Notes: generated from the letters alone by a model not told the origin. A DNA stretch of 64,000 nucleotides from Oxytricha trifallax (GCA_000711775.1 ARYC01017880.1:47265-111264), one strand, 5' to 3'; shown: positions 22,509-33,010, numbered from the stretch's first letter. Numbers and translations: made by a program.

Positions 22509-25500
22509 TCAATCTAGTCTCATCCTTGACTTTTCAGAATCAGATTGACTACTGATCTCAAGCTCATTTGGGGGATCATGAAAGAATGGATCGTCCACTC
22601 TTAGAGTTCGTTTTCCTAAGATCAACTTTTTATCAGATGCTGATATCCTCTTATGAGCCAAGCTCACACTTCTTTGAGGCAGCAATCTTCCCTCATCAAA
22701 AGGTGTGAACTACGAGGAATCAAAGGGTTTGATCTCGAAATTTTAGAATATATGAGCAGGAAGGGCATCTATGCTCTGTGTGCTATGCTTTTGCTCCTCT
22801 TTCGAGTTGAATAATCTTCTGGCAGTTTTCAATTCTTTACCATTTAGTCTGTCTCCCTATGTTTGGCTTTCCTGATTCTAATCGCATTGATCTGAGGTGC
22901 CATCGACTATGGTGCTCGATGAATCGGACAACTTTGCAGTTTCTCCCTAGTTGAAATGATTAGAAGGTTTAAGTGTTTCATTCTTGTTCAGCTGTATTTC
23001 GGAATGCTGGGATATCTTTTTTGCAACCTAAATTTAGTTATCGCATTCTTGGGTAAGTGCTTAATGAAGCTTGAGAAGCCTAAAGTGGTTTTCATTGTCT
23101 TTCTATTCTTGTTTAAGCTTAACTAGTTATTCAATCGTACTTGTATTACCATGGCTATAAACAAGGTAGTGCCATTGCCCTTTGTTATCAAGTCTCCCAA
23201 CTCTACCAACTATTTGATCTTAAATTCTTCTGTGAAATATATCAGCCATAATTAAGTAGAGTCCTCCACTCTTCTCTATTTCCTGGGAGGTCTTGATATC
23301 AGTGGCTCTGCCCTGAGTTTCTGACAGCATAAACACACCAAACTTTCCATGCTTATCTCGGGTACAAAGGTTACTTTCCAAAGTGGCTTCTATTTTACAT
23401 CCGCGTAGATGCTTTCCAGAAACAAAAGAAACCTAACTCTGCTTTTTCAACCAATTTTCTAGCATTTGGTAAGAGGTGCTTGCAACTATTATAATTGGAA
23501 CCAGACTAGAATGCTTATTTATTATCTCCTCCAGCTTTTTGAAGTAATCCTATGTACTTGTGACAACAATTTTATCTAACAAATTTTGCTTTTTATTGCC
23601 ATTAATTGAGCTTATCTCTGGAAAATCAATTTCCTCTGTCATAAAGAATGTTTCAATAATTTACTTTTCTTTCATTCGTAATCTAGAACCTGTCATAGCA
23701 ATTAGCTATTTTGCTTTAAGTACATGCCTTATCAAGCTTAGCATGGATGGTACGGCTCCATCAAATAGAATCCAATCTTGCTCATCAATAACAATCGAAG
23801 AATCAACCAAGACGTTTAAGAATTGAGGATCCTCACAGAAGGTTTCGAAATCCTTTTGTGTAAGATAGTACAGCCCACTCTTGTTCTCATACTCATTGAC
23901 ATTTACCCTTAAGTTAAATTTTTATATCAGCTACTCAAAGCATCGTTCATCTCTTTGTATAAGATGGTCATTTTTACCAATTATGAATACAGGAGTATCA
24001 TGTTTAATTGCTAAATGAATGGCCGAGCAAGTAGTGAGCAATGTTTTACCGTTGCCCATTCCGAGATTGATAAATAGGCGATTATTTGATGAGTCTAAAA
24101 TATAATTTAAGCATAGTGTCTGCAAGGGTAGTAACTTAAATTAGAGGTTTTTCTCTAATTGTTTTTAAAAATCAGAGATCTTGAATGCTGATTTATACCC
24201 TGAGCTTACAAATTTTAGTACTGATACCTCCCCATCGTTTCTTTCCTGAAATTGTTATAGAGCTTGTTTCTTTTGATCTGAGGTGAACTGGTTAGCAGAT
24301 TTAGGAAGTGACAGCATCTAGTCAAGATTTCGAGAATTACCAAGCAATAAATCCTCGATGATTTTTTAGCAGTCTTCCTGCTTTTTTTCGATCATCAAGA
24401 AGCAAATATCTTAAGCCATCTTTAAAATTTCTTCCAATTTCCTAGTCCACATTGAATTATTTGTAGTTAGCAGTTATGAGAGTTTCTTCAAAAAGTTAAT
24501 GTATTGACTTTGGTTGAGGAAGTCCCATTTGTTGTTAAAAATCTCTCTCATCCCAAGCAGAAATTTCTTTAATTGATCTTCGCTCTGAGCCTAACTCAAG
24601 GAACTGATTGTTATAATATATTAAACAACTTCAATAGGCACTCCTCTAATGAGCCCTAATCCGTAATCTTCTTTCATCACTTTGATGAAAGGCTTGTTGA
24701 GGATAAATAAGGTATTTGGTAGGAGTCTGACAACCTAAAAGTCAATTCGCCATTGCTGAAAAATGCTGGTCATCATTGGTAGAACGCCCATATTTTTGGA
24801 GTTGAGGTTGTCTAACTCAACTGAGAATTCTACAAATTCCTGAATCTCATTCACAAATATGAAACTTGCTAGGCCTAATGATGTTAGGATATCTGGTCAA
24901 GTTGCCAACAGACTCATCGAAGACCTTATCAACTCGCTGTCGATTGCGATAATCTCGTTTTTATAAAATAGTAGCGAAGCGACAAATAGTCTTGTTTTCA
25001 CCTGAAGAGAATCTTGTATGCTGATGCAAAGTTCGTGGCATATTCGGAAAAGCCCATCCAAATTTAAATTTGAGCATGAGCTTTTTAAATGCCTCAAAAA
25101 ATCAATTAGACTTTAATCTGTTTCTAATATGAATGGCTTCTAAAAAGTTGAATCTGTTGTCAGCTGGAAGAAACATAAACTCTCGTAAACAGTTGGCAGT
25201 TATTTCTCTTTACAAGACTTCTCCAAGATTGTCAGACAAAGCGTTTGAATGTTGTTGCTGATTAAATTTGAGACCAATGTTACTACTAAGAAAGTTTTCA
25301 CTTGAGGGTAGCTCTTTTAACCTTGTTAAGTATTCTACTTGGCTGATGCTTGCGATGCTTTTGGCCTTATGGGACTAAGAGGATCTTTGTTGCTATCGGT
25401 TTAAGATGAATTTGCTTATGAATTTAGGAAGGTCACTTGAACCAATTAAGGGCTTGAATTCCTGAAGCTTAAGTACCTCGCTTATGTTATACTAATACCT

Positions 25501-25683
25501 GGGTAGAACTTCCTTAACTCGATCAATAAGTTATGGAAATTGAGCTCCTTAATATTGAGAGGGTCTCCCTTTTTTGCATCCTTGAACTGTTGTGTTATGG
25601 ATGTCTTGCATTCTTTCTTCGTTCGATCTTTCATTACTCTCCTCCTAGTTGTTGTTGCTTAGATGGAGTTATTTCTCTTACAT
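22509..25683 (-). CDS. SecA-like helicase/ATPase of element D, two lesions
   Basis: ATG 25683 to TGA 22509, about 1057 residues. An AT-hook-like KKGRPSQ opens a long helical N-terminal half; the motor follows with Walker A GMGNGKTLL, Walker B IVIDEQDWILFDG, motif III MTGSR, GRATDIKT and QIVGRVGRLGNKG. These match the SecA-type DEAD motor (GRGTDI and QLRGRSGRQG) better than SNF2 or Pif1. The C-terminal tail is polar. One extra base near 25110 shifts the frame and one TGA replaces a residue near 24898, aligned to Arg in the homologue at 59442. Otherwise it is collinear with that gene throughout. Eukaryotic SecA-like motors of this kind have no established role; one could act on element DNA or proteins. 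Confidence 0.85.
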
Positions 25684-25913
25684 ATAAGGAATTTTTTATG
25701 CATCCGTGCTTCCTTCAGGTTAGTTTTCAATCATGATGATTAACCGCTTTTATTGATATGATGAGTATTTTGTTAAGAATTTGAATTTTAAATTTAAGAA
25801 TATCAATTAAGAATTTTGAAAACTTAATAGCTAACTTAATTCAAACTTTAAGCACTTATATACTTTTATAGCCATAAATTCTAGCTTTTCTGGGCAAAGT
25901 TCTGTTTAGAATT

Positions 25914-26429
25914 ATGGCCTTTACACTTCCCATATCAAACGATACTATGAATGCTTCTACCACATTTGGTGAGCGAAAGTACCATATTATAAATGATGGC
26001 CTCAATAAACTATGAAAGGGATGACCTTGTCTTTGGGATGCAAATAAATGGGCCATGTCATGATTTAACTTAATCTAAAATAAAATGCAAATCCTCATCT
26101 ACTTTCACAAAATCTCTTTAACACTCATGTTATTAATGTCTTTTATCAAACTGGACAATTAGAAAAACGTTGGATAAAATATATTAAGGAAAAGTGGAAA
26201 AGGGTTCTATCTAAGGTTTATGAGAGTGACTTAAGTAGCTTAATAGGCAATCTCCTCTATTTAAATAGCAATTCTTGAAAATATTGTCTATCTTAAAATC
26301 AATAAGAATTATATCAGCTTCAACGTATGGAGAGATAATATAATGTCTGATAATAGTGAAATTTGGATCGATGACTCAAAACTGGATCGTAGGAAACGGT
26401 GGAGAAGGGTTATAAAATACGAGGTATGA
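25914..26429 (+). CDS. Small membrane-type ORF of element D, with in-frame TGAs
   Basis: Frame from ATG 25914 to TGA 26427-26429. The first part (MAFTLPISNDTMNAST, ERKYHIINDGLNKL) is separated from the second by three TGA codons within about 25 codons (26014-26060). From ATG 26085 the frame is open for 114 residues: a hydrophobic helix (ISLTLMLLMSF), then RKSGKGFYLRFMRV, and a charged end (SDNSEIWIDDSKLDRRKRW). The 114-residue ORF may be the real gene. No family recognised. It is the last gene before D's right end, convergent with the helicase. Confidence 0.45.
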
Positions 26430-26499
26430 ATTAGGAGAGATAGTTTGAGCTTAATTCAAACTTGGGAAGTTAAGATTTAATCTTGATTAATTATTTACT

Positions 26500-26526
26500 T
26501 TTACTCTACTCTCAAAAATTCTACCT
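26500..26526 (-). repeat. Element D right inverted repeat (27 bp)
   Basis: Perfect inverse of 16102-16128, followed by TA. Confidence 0.92.
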
Positions 26527-26639
26527 TATTAGTGCTATGAACATTGACAGCCGGTCTTGCGACTACCTACTACTAAGTCATGATCAATATACTTACAAGA
26601 CTACCTAGTCATACTAGTCTTCACTTAGTCGCCTACTTC

Positions 26640-26924
26640 AATTTTAAGTTTAAGACAAATGATTAGAACTGTGGTTGATTAGATTGAGTTAAGTTAAATT
26701 TAAAAGTTAATAGTAGTTATCAAGACTTAATCACAAACCACCCAAATGAACAATGGTGAAGGGTAGTTGAATTCTCTGACTTTCATGTTCAGACTAGTCA
26801 CAACTACTCTCAATCAACCTAGTCTTCGACTATAGTCCTTATTAATAGTCGCATTTTCGCATTAATGAACGTTTGTCAATTCACTATCAACTCATATAAT
26901 AAGCATGAATTGGGGTTTTGGGGT
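26640..26924 (-). repeat. Element B right inverted repeat
   Basis: Inverted counterpart of 13508-13800, ending CAATTCACTATCAACTC and then GGGGTTTTGGGGT. Confidence 0.9.
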
Positions 26925-27548
26925 ATAGTAAATGGAGTGATTGATTTTACAGTGCTATTTAGAGTAATAATTTAACAGCGATCTATTACTAATAACACCA
27001 AGTTCATACTCGCTGATGAGGCATGTTTTCATTCAACACTTTTATTAATAAGTCACGCTACAAGAAGTATGACAACAAAGAAGTAAATGACTAAAAAGTG
27101 AAGAATGTCTTCTCGTAATTATAGAGGTATTAGTGATGATTCTGTTTTAGAATGTCTTGTCAATCATCCTCGATCTATTAAAAGAGAGCAGTATATTGTG
27201 TTCTTGCATAAGCTAAGAGATAATTACAACGATCAAGAGATCGTTTTTTTTTATTAATATCTTTTATCAGTTTATAAGACTAAAGGTCTAAGAAAGCTTA
27301 TGAAGAGTTAAACATAACTGCTGTATAAAACTTTTTTATAGCCCAATTTAAAGGAATTGAATTTAACTTGAGTTAAATCAAGAATCTTTACAAGAAGTTA
27401 CTATTGCGTCATATAATGCATAATATACCAATCAATACTGTACTCTTTTTTAAAGTAGTTGCAAGATGTGAAGAAAGATAAGACTACGATATATGCTAGG
27501 AAAGGGAGAATGAATGTTAATTAGTAAATCTTCGACTTAATTGAATGA

Positions 27549-27780
27549 AATAGTTAGCAAATTTAATGGGCCCTTAAAAGGATTAGGCTTCTCTTTCTTT
27601 TCTTCTTCTTAAGGCTTGACAGGCCCTAAGATTCTTCTTTTAGTGCTATCTCCTGCATCTATGTTCATATCTTCTGGCTTTTAAATATCATTTTAAAGTC
27701 TCTTGCTAACTAAATGAGATGTAAGCTGTTTTCCATCTCTGTGAAAATCATAATTGATTTTTCTCTAAAATAAAAGCAAT
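27549..27780 (-). pseudogene. TBE-A 22-kDa gene, 3-prime remnant
   Basis: The reverse strand reads KRLQNDIQKPEDMNIDAGDS, then TKRRILGPVKPQEEEKKEK, closely matching the C-terminus of the TBE1 22-kDa protein. The rest of the gene is absent; upstream sequence (27781 on) belongs to the broken MT-A70 gene. Confidence 0.8.
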
Positions 27781-27835
27781 ACAAAGATTTGATACACAAG
27801 GATAAATTGTTTTAATTCTAATTATGATCAATTTT

Positions 27836-28821
27836 TAAACTACTTTGGTCATTTCCAAAAGAAGTCCATCCTGGTCTAACATTGTGATCCTTGGCATTGA
27901 CTTCCAAGTTCAACTTGTCTGGGCACATCTTTTGCAAAAAGCTATAAATCTCTTCTGGTTTTCTGGAATGCTCTCTAACAGGAGCAACCACCACATTCTC
28001 GGATCAGTGATATGATACGATGTCTTTGACTTTGCCCTTTTTACCAATTATAAACTTTTCGAAGCAGTAGGAAGTAAAGAACCCCCTACCACAGTCTATT
28101 TTTCCTGTCTTTGTAAGCTTAAACCACATACTCTCTTCAACCTCTTTATATCCATGCTCCTTTATGAATTGTTGTGCAAACTCCCTTTTCTGATTGACAA
28201 CCCATATAATAAGTATTCCTCACTCTTGTAGTAAGTGAATTGACATATTAAGAAATTCTTGATCTGAAACAGTGTCATAGTGTAGTTCCTGTTTGAGTCT
28301 CATGCGGGATTCATCATCACCACTTCGTATAACTTCCCGTATCTTCTTCTCATACAGTCATCAGTTATTTCTTGCCATTTGAGTCAGTCTGTCTTTAATA
28401 TCTCCACAAAATATGACTGGATCTGTAAAAGTTTTCTTTTTTAATCTTTTACTTTTCTTTTAATTGCTATGAGTTGATAGTCTTTGTCAATTCGAATTTT
28501 TACTATTGCTTACCCTTAGTAAATGTCTGATCTTTTCAATTTTAATAATTTCTCTTTGATAATTATTGCATCTTGTGGCTTAAGCTTACAGTTCTAGCTA
28601 TTTCGTTCACAATTATACACTCTTTCAAAGTGCTTTTTGCAAAAAATGCAGGTTGACCTCATCTCCTTCTCCCATGCTTTGGTCTGCTCATTCTTGACTT
28701 TATGCTTCAAGTTCACATAAGTGCTTAGGGAATTTCTTTTTTCATAACTTATGCCACAATATCTGCACTCACATCTCTCTGTGTCATCATAAACTACATG
28801 CTTATTTCTCTTTCTAAGCAT
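27836..28821 (-). pseudogene. Second MT-A70 methyltransferase gene, broken
   Basis: Start ATG 28821. The N-terminus has zinc-finger-like pairs (CECRYCGISYEKRNSLS; CIFCKKHFERVYNC). The methyltransferase core is clear but damaged: YEVVMMNPA followed by TGA where DPPW is expected, then in a second frame LHYDTVSDQEFLNMSIHLLQ, GILIIWVVNQKREFAQQF, EHGYKEVEESMWFKLTKT, CGRGFFTSYCFEKFIIGKKG, VVVAPVREHSRKPEEIYSF and KDHNVRPGWTSFGND. Several TGA codons lie in frame and at least one frameshift near 28300. Similar in plan to the D enzyme (zinc fingers plus MT-A70), so it may be the relic of another cargo-bearing element. It abuts the TBE-A 22-kDa remnant without a clear stop. Confidence 0.85.
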
Positions 28822-29138
28822 TTTGATTTTTATAATACTTTCTGGTTGCTGTATTTATTATATCTATAATAGCCCTATATAAAACCAATAAATTCATGCC
28901 ATTAAACTAAATATTGAAAATGAGTAAATTTTTACTTTCATAAAAATGAAGAAAAGTTATAATATCAACAGATAAATTAGCAGTAAAACAGTTTTTCATT
29001 TATACTTCATCTTGTACAGTTTAAAAGAAAACTATAATTATAATGAATTTAATTTGCTATTAACTAAATATTCACGATTTTTTTGAAATAAAGTGAATTG
29101 TATTAAAAAATAAATTAAGAATATAAGAATATGAAAAC

Positions 29139-29343
29139 ATGTCTGATCAGAAGGTGCAGTATCATTCATTTAAAATGTAAGTTACAAAAAACATATCTAA
29201 GAAATTATTTTTACAGGGGTGGCACCAAGATCGATTGAGAAGTACATGCGAGCAAGAGTCAACTGAAGACTAAGAAAAACACAAGAAAAATTACACTCAA
29301 GCTAATGGAGCTAAGTATGAAGGAGAATGGAGAAATAATAACG
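29139..29343 (+). CDS. Candidate macronuclear-destined segment with a MORN-like motif
   Basis: Coding-like island in AT-rich DNA. From ATG 29139 it reads MSDQKVQYHSFKM, then AT-rich DNA bounded by TTAC on both sides (TTAC at 29174 and again just before AGGGGTGG near 29213). Keeping one TTAC joins the frame into VTGVAPRSIEKYMRARVN. In another frame the following sequence reads NYTQANGAKYEGEWRNN, the start of a MORN repeat (GAxYEGEW). A frame change near 29260 is unexplained and could be another small deletion or scrambling. The end, AATAATAACG, falls off into T-rich DNA. Alternatively the AT-rich piece is a GT-AG intron (GTAAGT to ACAG), but that joint gives an early TGA. Confidence 0.5.
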
Positions 29344-30215
29344 TTTTTTTTTAGATTTCCATTTTTGATTATTACATTTACTATTGCTATTATTAATTAT
29401 AAATTTGAATTTAAATTTCAACTTATTTCAAAAAAATCTTGATTGTTATCTGATGAAAACTATTATTAAATAATCATCATAGTAATTTATAATTAATTGA
29501 TAATCTAATATGGACATAGCTGATGGGAACTTTTACATGGAGATTTATAAATGTAAATTAATTTAAAAATTTTGTATTATAGCACTCTCTGTCTATTAAT
29601 TAATAGAAAATAGCTTCAAGTAATACAGTTTTCATTTAAACTACTTCAAGCTATTAAAATTAATTTAAAGTAAATTAAGGGAACTTAAGCAAATTCTATA
29701 ATGTGCTCAAAAGTTAATTTAATCAACTTTAAACTAGAGTTGTTCATAGCTAAAGTGGTCTTCAATAGCTTAAAGAGTCTTTTATGCTTTATATAATTTT
29801 TAAAATAAAGTAAGTAAACTTCTCAATAAGTTTAACTTATCAAGTTTCTGCAAATTTATGTGTTTACATTTATATATAAAAATTAACCAAAAATTATATC
29901 AAAATATTTTCAAAGAAATAATACCTAAATTATTATAACTAAAAAACAATTAAGCCCCCTCAATAGCTTAACTTTCGAATTATATTATTTCTTAAAAATC
30001 ATTTATATTTACATTACCTCTTACAAGTATAATTGCCTTAATTTTTTAATTCTGATCAAGATAGGTAGCTATAATAAATTGTGAACTTCAGTTAGTAGCT
30101 CCCTTATCTCCTCAAGATTCAAAGCAACCTTTCAGAAAATATAATCAATTTTGTTAGTAACTTATAAAATTTTTTATTTTCTCAATAATGTAGGGCGGCG
30201 ATGTCATAGGACACG
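29344..30215. other. AT-rich stretch without a gene
   Basis: No coding frame or repeat recognised. The last bases, ending GGACACGACT at 30218, should continue after TBE2 at 35138-35140 (ACT duplication) into the 22-kDa gene of remnant H. Confidence 0.5.
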
Positions 30216-30336
30216 ACTCTAAACCCCAAAACCCTTTTATGAAGTTATAAGTGCTTTGATTTGTAGGGAATTTGTTAGGGGTTGGGGCTATTAATAGGTT
30301 TTAATGTGAAATTTATAGTAAATGTATTTAATTTAA

Positions 30337-31765
30337 TCACTCAAAATGCACTTTTGGATCATGTGTGAGAGGTCTGAAGTTTATCTTACTTAACCACCAC
30401 TCTATCTGCTTTATTTATATGTCTGATCTTGAGTTTGGTTTTAATATTATTGACTCTACCATTTGTTTCATTGTTTGACAGACTCTGTTTCTTTTTGTAA
30501 ATTGCTTTATCCGTTGCTTAGCATCTTTCACGTACCTTGTAGAGTAGTAATCGTAGCGAGGCATATCGCACTCTATTATTATTGCTGTTAAAGCCCACAT
30601 ATCCCACTAATAGTCACCATCTCTCCAGTCTTCTCTTTCTGAATAATAGCCTGGAGTTCCCATTACAGTTCCAAGCCTTGATACTTCCACTCTTTAGGCT
30701 CTGTTGAAATCGATTATTGCTACTCTTACTGGTGAAAGGTTTATCATTATATATTCAGTCTTCAAATCTCTGTGAGCAAACCCTAACTTGTGAAGCTCTT
30801 TAATACCTTGTATGGTCTGAGTTGCTATTTGTCTTCGTTAATTATGATTCCTTTGATCTGTTATGAAATCTCTTAAAGTCATTTCATTTAGAGGGAGTCT
30901 GAAAACAACATGATTCTTGGCATGGAATACAGCATCTACTTAATTAAGTAACTACACTCTTTGAAATTTGCTTGAGTTAGTATTTTATACTCATTTGTAG
31001 ACTCCATCTAATATTTATCATCACTTAAGAGATAGTTGAAGGAGATACACCTTGTATACGTATTGATGATCATTGATAACTTTACTATCAAAGAAATCTT
31101 CTAATATAAGGTAGCTTTAAAGAGAAGTATCTAGGTCAATTTAAGCAAGAACTGGTATTTTCTTGTATTCAATTATGATCATAATTTTTGTTATTTTAGA
31201 GGTCAGTTGGTTGCGTGCCTTCCTAACGTACTCTAACTCTCTAGCTTATTCAGGAACTACGAACTTAAAATATTCCCTAGTTTTTCTTTTGTTTAGAAGC
31301 TTCAGCTCAACTTCTATATCTTTCTTGTGAGCCTTTAATAGATGCTTCTTCAAGTCTCTTGAATCAGAGTATTGCAAATGGCACTCAAAGCAGTCATACT
31401 TTTTATCTATTTTATGATGCTTTAAGTATACAGTGGGCTTGGTTTCTCTATGATCATTCTTATATCTTTACCAGCTTGAATTATGAGTAAAATCTCTCTC
31501 ACATATATCATAAAAATAGTTTAACTACTTCATTTTGTATAAGAATTTCATTAATACCTTTCTCCTCCTCTCTGTCTCCCACGCACTTTTTTGCCATTTT
31601 TATCTATTATTAATTTCTATTTAATTACAGAGACCTCAAGTGATAGCTCTGTAGTTTCTTAAGAGAGTTCATCTAACAGCTATCACACTTTTTATTGCTG
31701 CCAAAGCTAAGTCTCATTTAGTTTGATGGAAGTGCTGTTATTTTTCTTAAAATTTTAGCGCTCAT
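30337..31765 (-). pseudogene. TBE2 zinc-finger/kinase gene, lightly damaged
   Basis: ATG 31765 to TGA 30337. Contains a C2H2 finger (CFECHLQYSDSRDLKKH and distal His), a partial upstream finger (CEICFKYYSHNSS) and a kinase-like domain with HKLGFAHRDLKTEYIMIN, AIIDFNRA, GTPGYYSEREDW and WDMWALTAIIIE. The catalytic loop HRDLKTEY keeps HRD and Lys but lost the Asn of HRDLKPEN. Length is not a multiple of three; breaks lie in the finger region (near 31500) and near 31000. C-terminal end resembles that of TBE1. Confidence 0.82.
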
Positions 31766-32321
31766 ATTTAAATTTTAATTTTAAAATTATAAAACTGCCT
31801 CTATAACTAGAGCTTATATAAGAGCTTTGCAAGCCTACAAGTTTCAAGGGAAGTTTTTAGAGGATTAGAAAAGAAATATAAGTGCGATCCAGCTCTAAAT
31901 CAGGGTGAGAAAGTTACCATTTTAACTTTAAATAATAAGTTGATAAGATCACGTACCAATTTAGGAGGTGCTCCTAATTAAGTACGTACTGTTTTAGGAG
32001 GTATTTTGTTATTTTATGATTAAATTAGGGTGCTCCTAAATTAAGTACTAGCATTAATTAAAGCTCCTAATTAAGTACTAGCATTTTAGAAGCTGATCCT
32101 AATTAAGTACGTTCCAATTTAAATAAAAAATATGGAAAAATAACAGTATAAATTGATATCAATCTCTCAAGTTTGAAACCAGTTCTCAAAACCTTTTCCA
32201 TATCCTTCTTAGAGGTTGACCTCCTAGAGGATGCCCATATTTAATAGTAAGTTTTACAGAGGTATATAATTGAAATCAATAAACTTAAATTTGAATATCA
32301 TTTCTTAGATCTGTAAACAAG
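31766..32321. promoter_or_regulatory. TBE2 bidirectional spacer with repeated GTAC blocks
   Basis: Between the divergent kinase and 22-kDa genes. Repeats of GCTCCTAATTAAGTACTAGC (at about 31970, 32030, 32065, 32095) and GTACGTAC occur, followed by the GTTGACCTCCTAGAGGATGC block at 32215 shared with TBE1. Likely promoter region; inferred from position and conservation. Confidence 0.5.
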
Positions 32322-33010
32322 ATGGAGTCAATGAATGATGCAATGAAAAGAGTGCAAGCTCAAGAATTGATTCAAAGATTTAGAAGCAAGGAGGATTTGC
32401 ACCGCTACCTGGTGCAGCAAGGTAATGAACTCATAGTAACTCATCTTGATTATGTAGTTGGTTTGTTCTTGCCAACGATGGAAGGTACCAAAATTTCATT
32501 TCTAAGGGCGATACTCTGCGAAGAGAAGAAAGCATTGAAAACTTAAGATGTAAAGTTTGCAAAGATTCCAAACTATCCAGAAATCTCAGTGACTAACTTA
32601 TATGATGATGCTATGAATGACCAGAGGTTTCGCTGTACCTGCCTACTAAAAATCAGTTTTCAAATAAACTACCTGAAAGGTACAGCATCTCTTCAAAAGA
32701 TAAGGAAAACAAGGGATCAAGATAAGTGACAGCTGGCTTTCAGAGCTGCAGAAGCCCCCATATATTTCAAGTAAGATTTGTAATTTAACTCTTTAGAAAA
32801 ATCTTGTACTTGCAACTTCTTGATGAAGGAATAGAGACAGAATCACAGAGAGCGAAAGTCTGAGATAAAGTATGAAGTTCAAATATTTACCCGCCAGATT
32901 AAATGAATATAGATGATGGAGCTGGCAGCTAGAGAAGAAATCTTGGAGGAGGAAAGCAACAAGGGGGAAGAAAAGAAAGAGAAGTCAACTCCCTCGAAAA
33001 AAATATGTGA
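32322..33010 (+). pseudogene. TBE2 22-kDa protein gene, C-terminal half broken
   Basis: From ATG 32322 the frame is intact for about 100 residues (MESMNDAMKRVQAQEL; FRSKEDLHRYLVQQGNEL; LPTMEGTKISFLRAIL; IPNYPEISVTNLYDDAM). A frameshift near 32620 precedes YLPTKNQFSNKLPERYSI, and further breaks precede a degenerate C-terminus with MNIDDGAG and a basic tail near 32900-33000. This copy gives the cleanest view of the N-terminal half of the family; no known domain. Confidence 0.82.

Larger units (their letters stand above)
16102..26526. mobile_element. Element D: 10.4-kb TA-flanked transposon with methyltransferase and SecA-like helicase
   Basis: The left end AGGTAGAATTTTTGAGAG is perfectly inverted at the right end over 27 bp, and TA flanks both sides (16100-16101, 26527-26528), the duplication of Tc1/mariner-IS630 elements. 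Inside are, left to right: MT-A70 methyltransferase (-), unknown gene (-), DDE transposase (-), diverged TBE 22-kDa gene (+), SecA-like helicase (-) and a small membrane-type ORF (+). Transposase and methyltransferase frames are fully open, so the element may have been active recently. Elements F and G share the terminal sequence. Confidence 0.9.
13508..26924. mobile_element. Element B: TBE-like transposon with about 290-bp inverted ends
   Basis: Begins ACCCCAAAACCCCAATT and ends with the inverse. The inverted ends agree over about 290 bp (13508-13800 against about 26640-26924) and differ from TBE ends inside the C4A4 tip. The flanks are ATT and ATA, a probable 3-bp ANT-type duplication with one change. 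B holds a zinc-finger/kinase-like gene, a TBE fragment and the large element D; its own transposase is not recognisable. It is also rich in GACTAGTC-type words. Confidence 0.88.
13090..27548 (+). pseudogene. TBE-A transposase, split by element B
   Basis: Segment one (13090-13507) matches the N-terminal third of the TBE1 transposase up to a stretch equivalent to IANIYRRNGITFKT. Segment two (26925-27548) resumes with GVIDF, ADEA with the first catalytic Asp, SIKREQYI.FLHKLR and a C-terminal ARKGRMNV, ending at TGA. Removing B and one copy of the 3-bp target gives exactly the residue spacing of the TBE1 protein at the joint. Both segments have further frameshifts, and the second Asp region reads FYQYLLSVYKT, so the copy was already dying or has decayed since. 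Confidence 0.85.
12989..27780. mobile_element. TBE-A: truncated TBE, split by element B
   Basis: Left end CAAAACCCCAAAGCCCC at 12989, preceded by AAT. It contains the start of a transposase gene (+), interrupted by B at 13508-26924, then the rest of the transposase (to 27548) and the 3-prime end of a 22-kDa gene on the opposite strand (27549-27780). The remaining part and right end are missing; the sequence passes into a broken MT-A70 gene. Relative to TBE1 the element is inverted. Confidence 0.85.

Noticed and set aside
22509-25683. Helicase as SNF2 or Pif1/Helitron type
   Set aside because: The GRxTD and GRxGRLxxKG motifs with DE-x-DW fit the SecA-type motor; no Rep/HUH motif or Pif1 signature was found.
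16102-26526. Element D as a Maverick/Polinton or Tlr-type element
   Set aside because: No polymerase B, retroviral-type integrase, packaging ATPase or capsid gene; the transposase is DDE_3 and the flanks are TA, not 5-6 bp.
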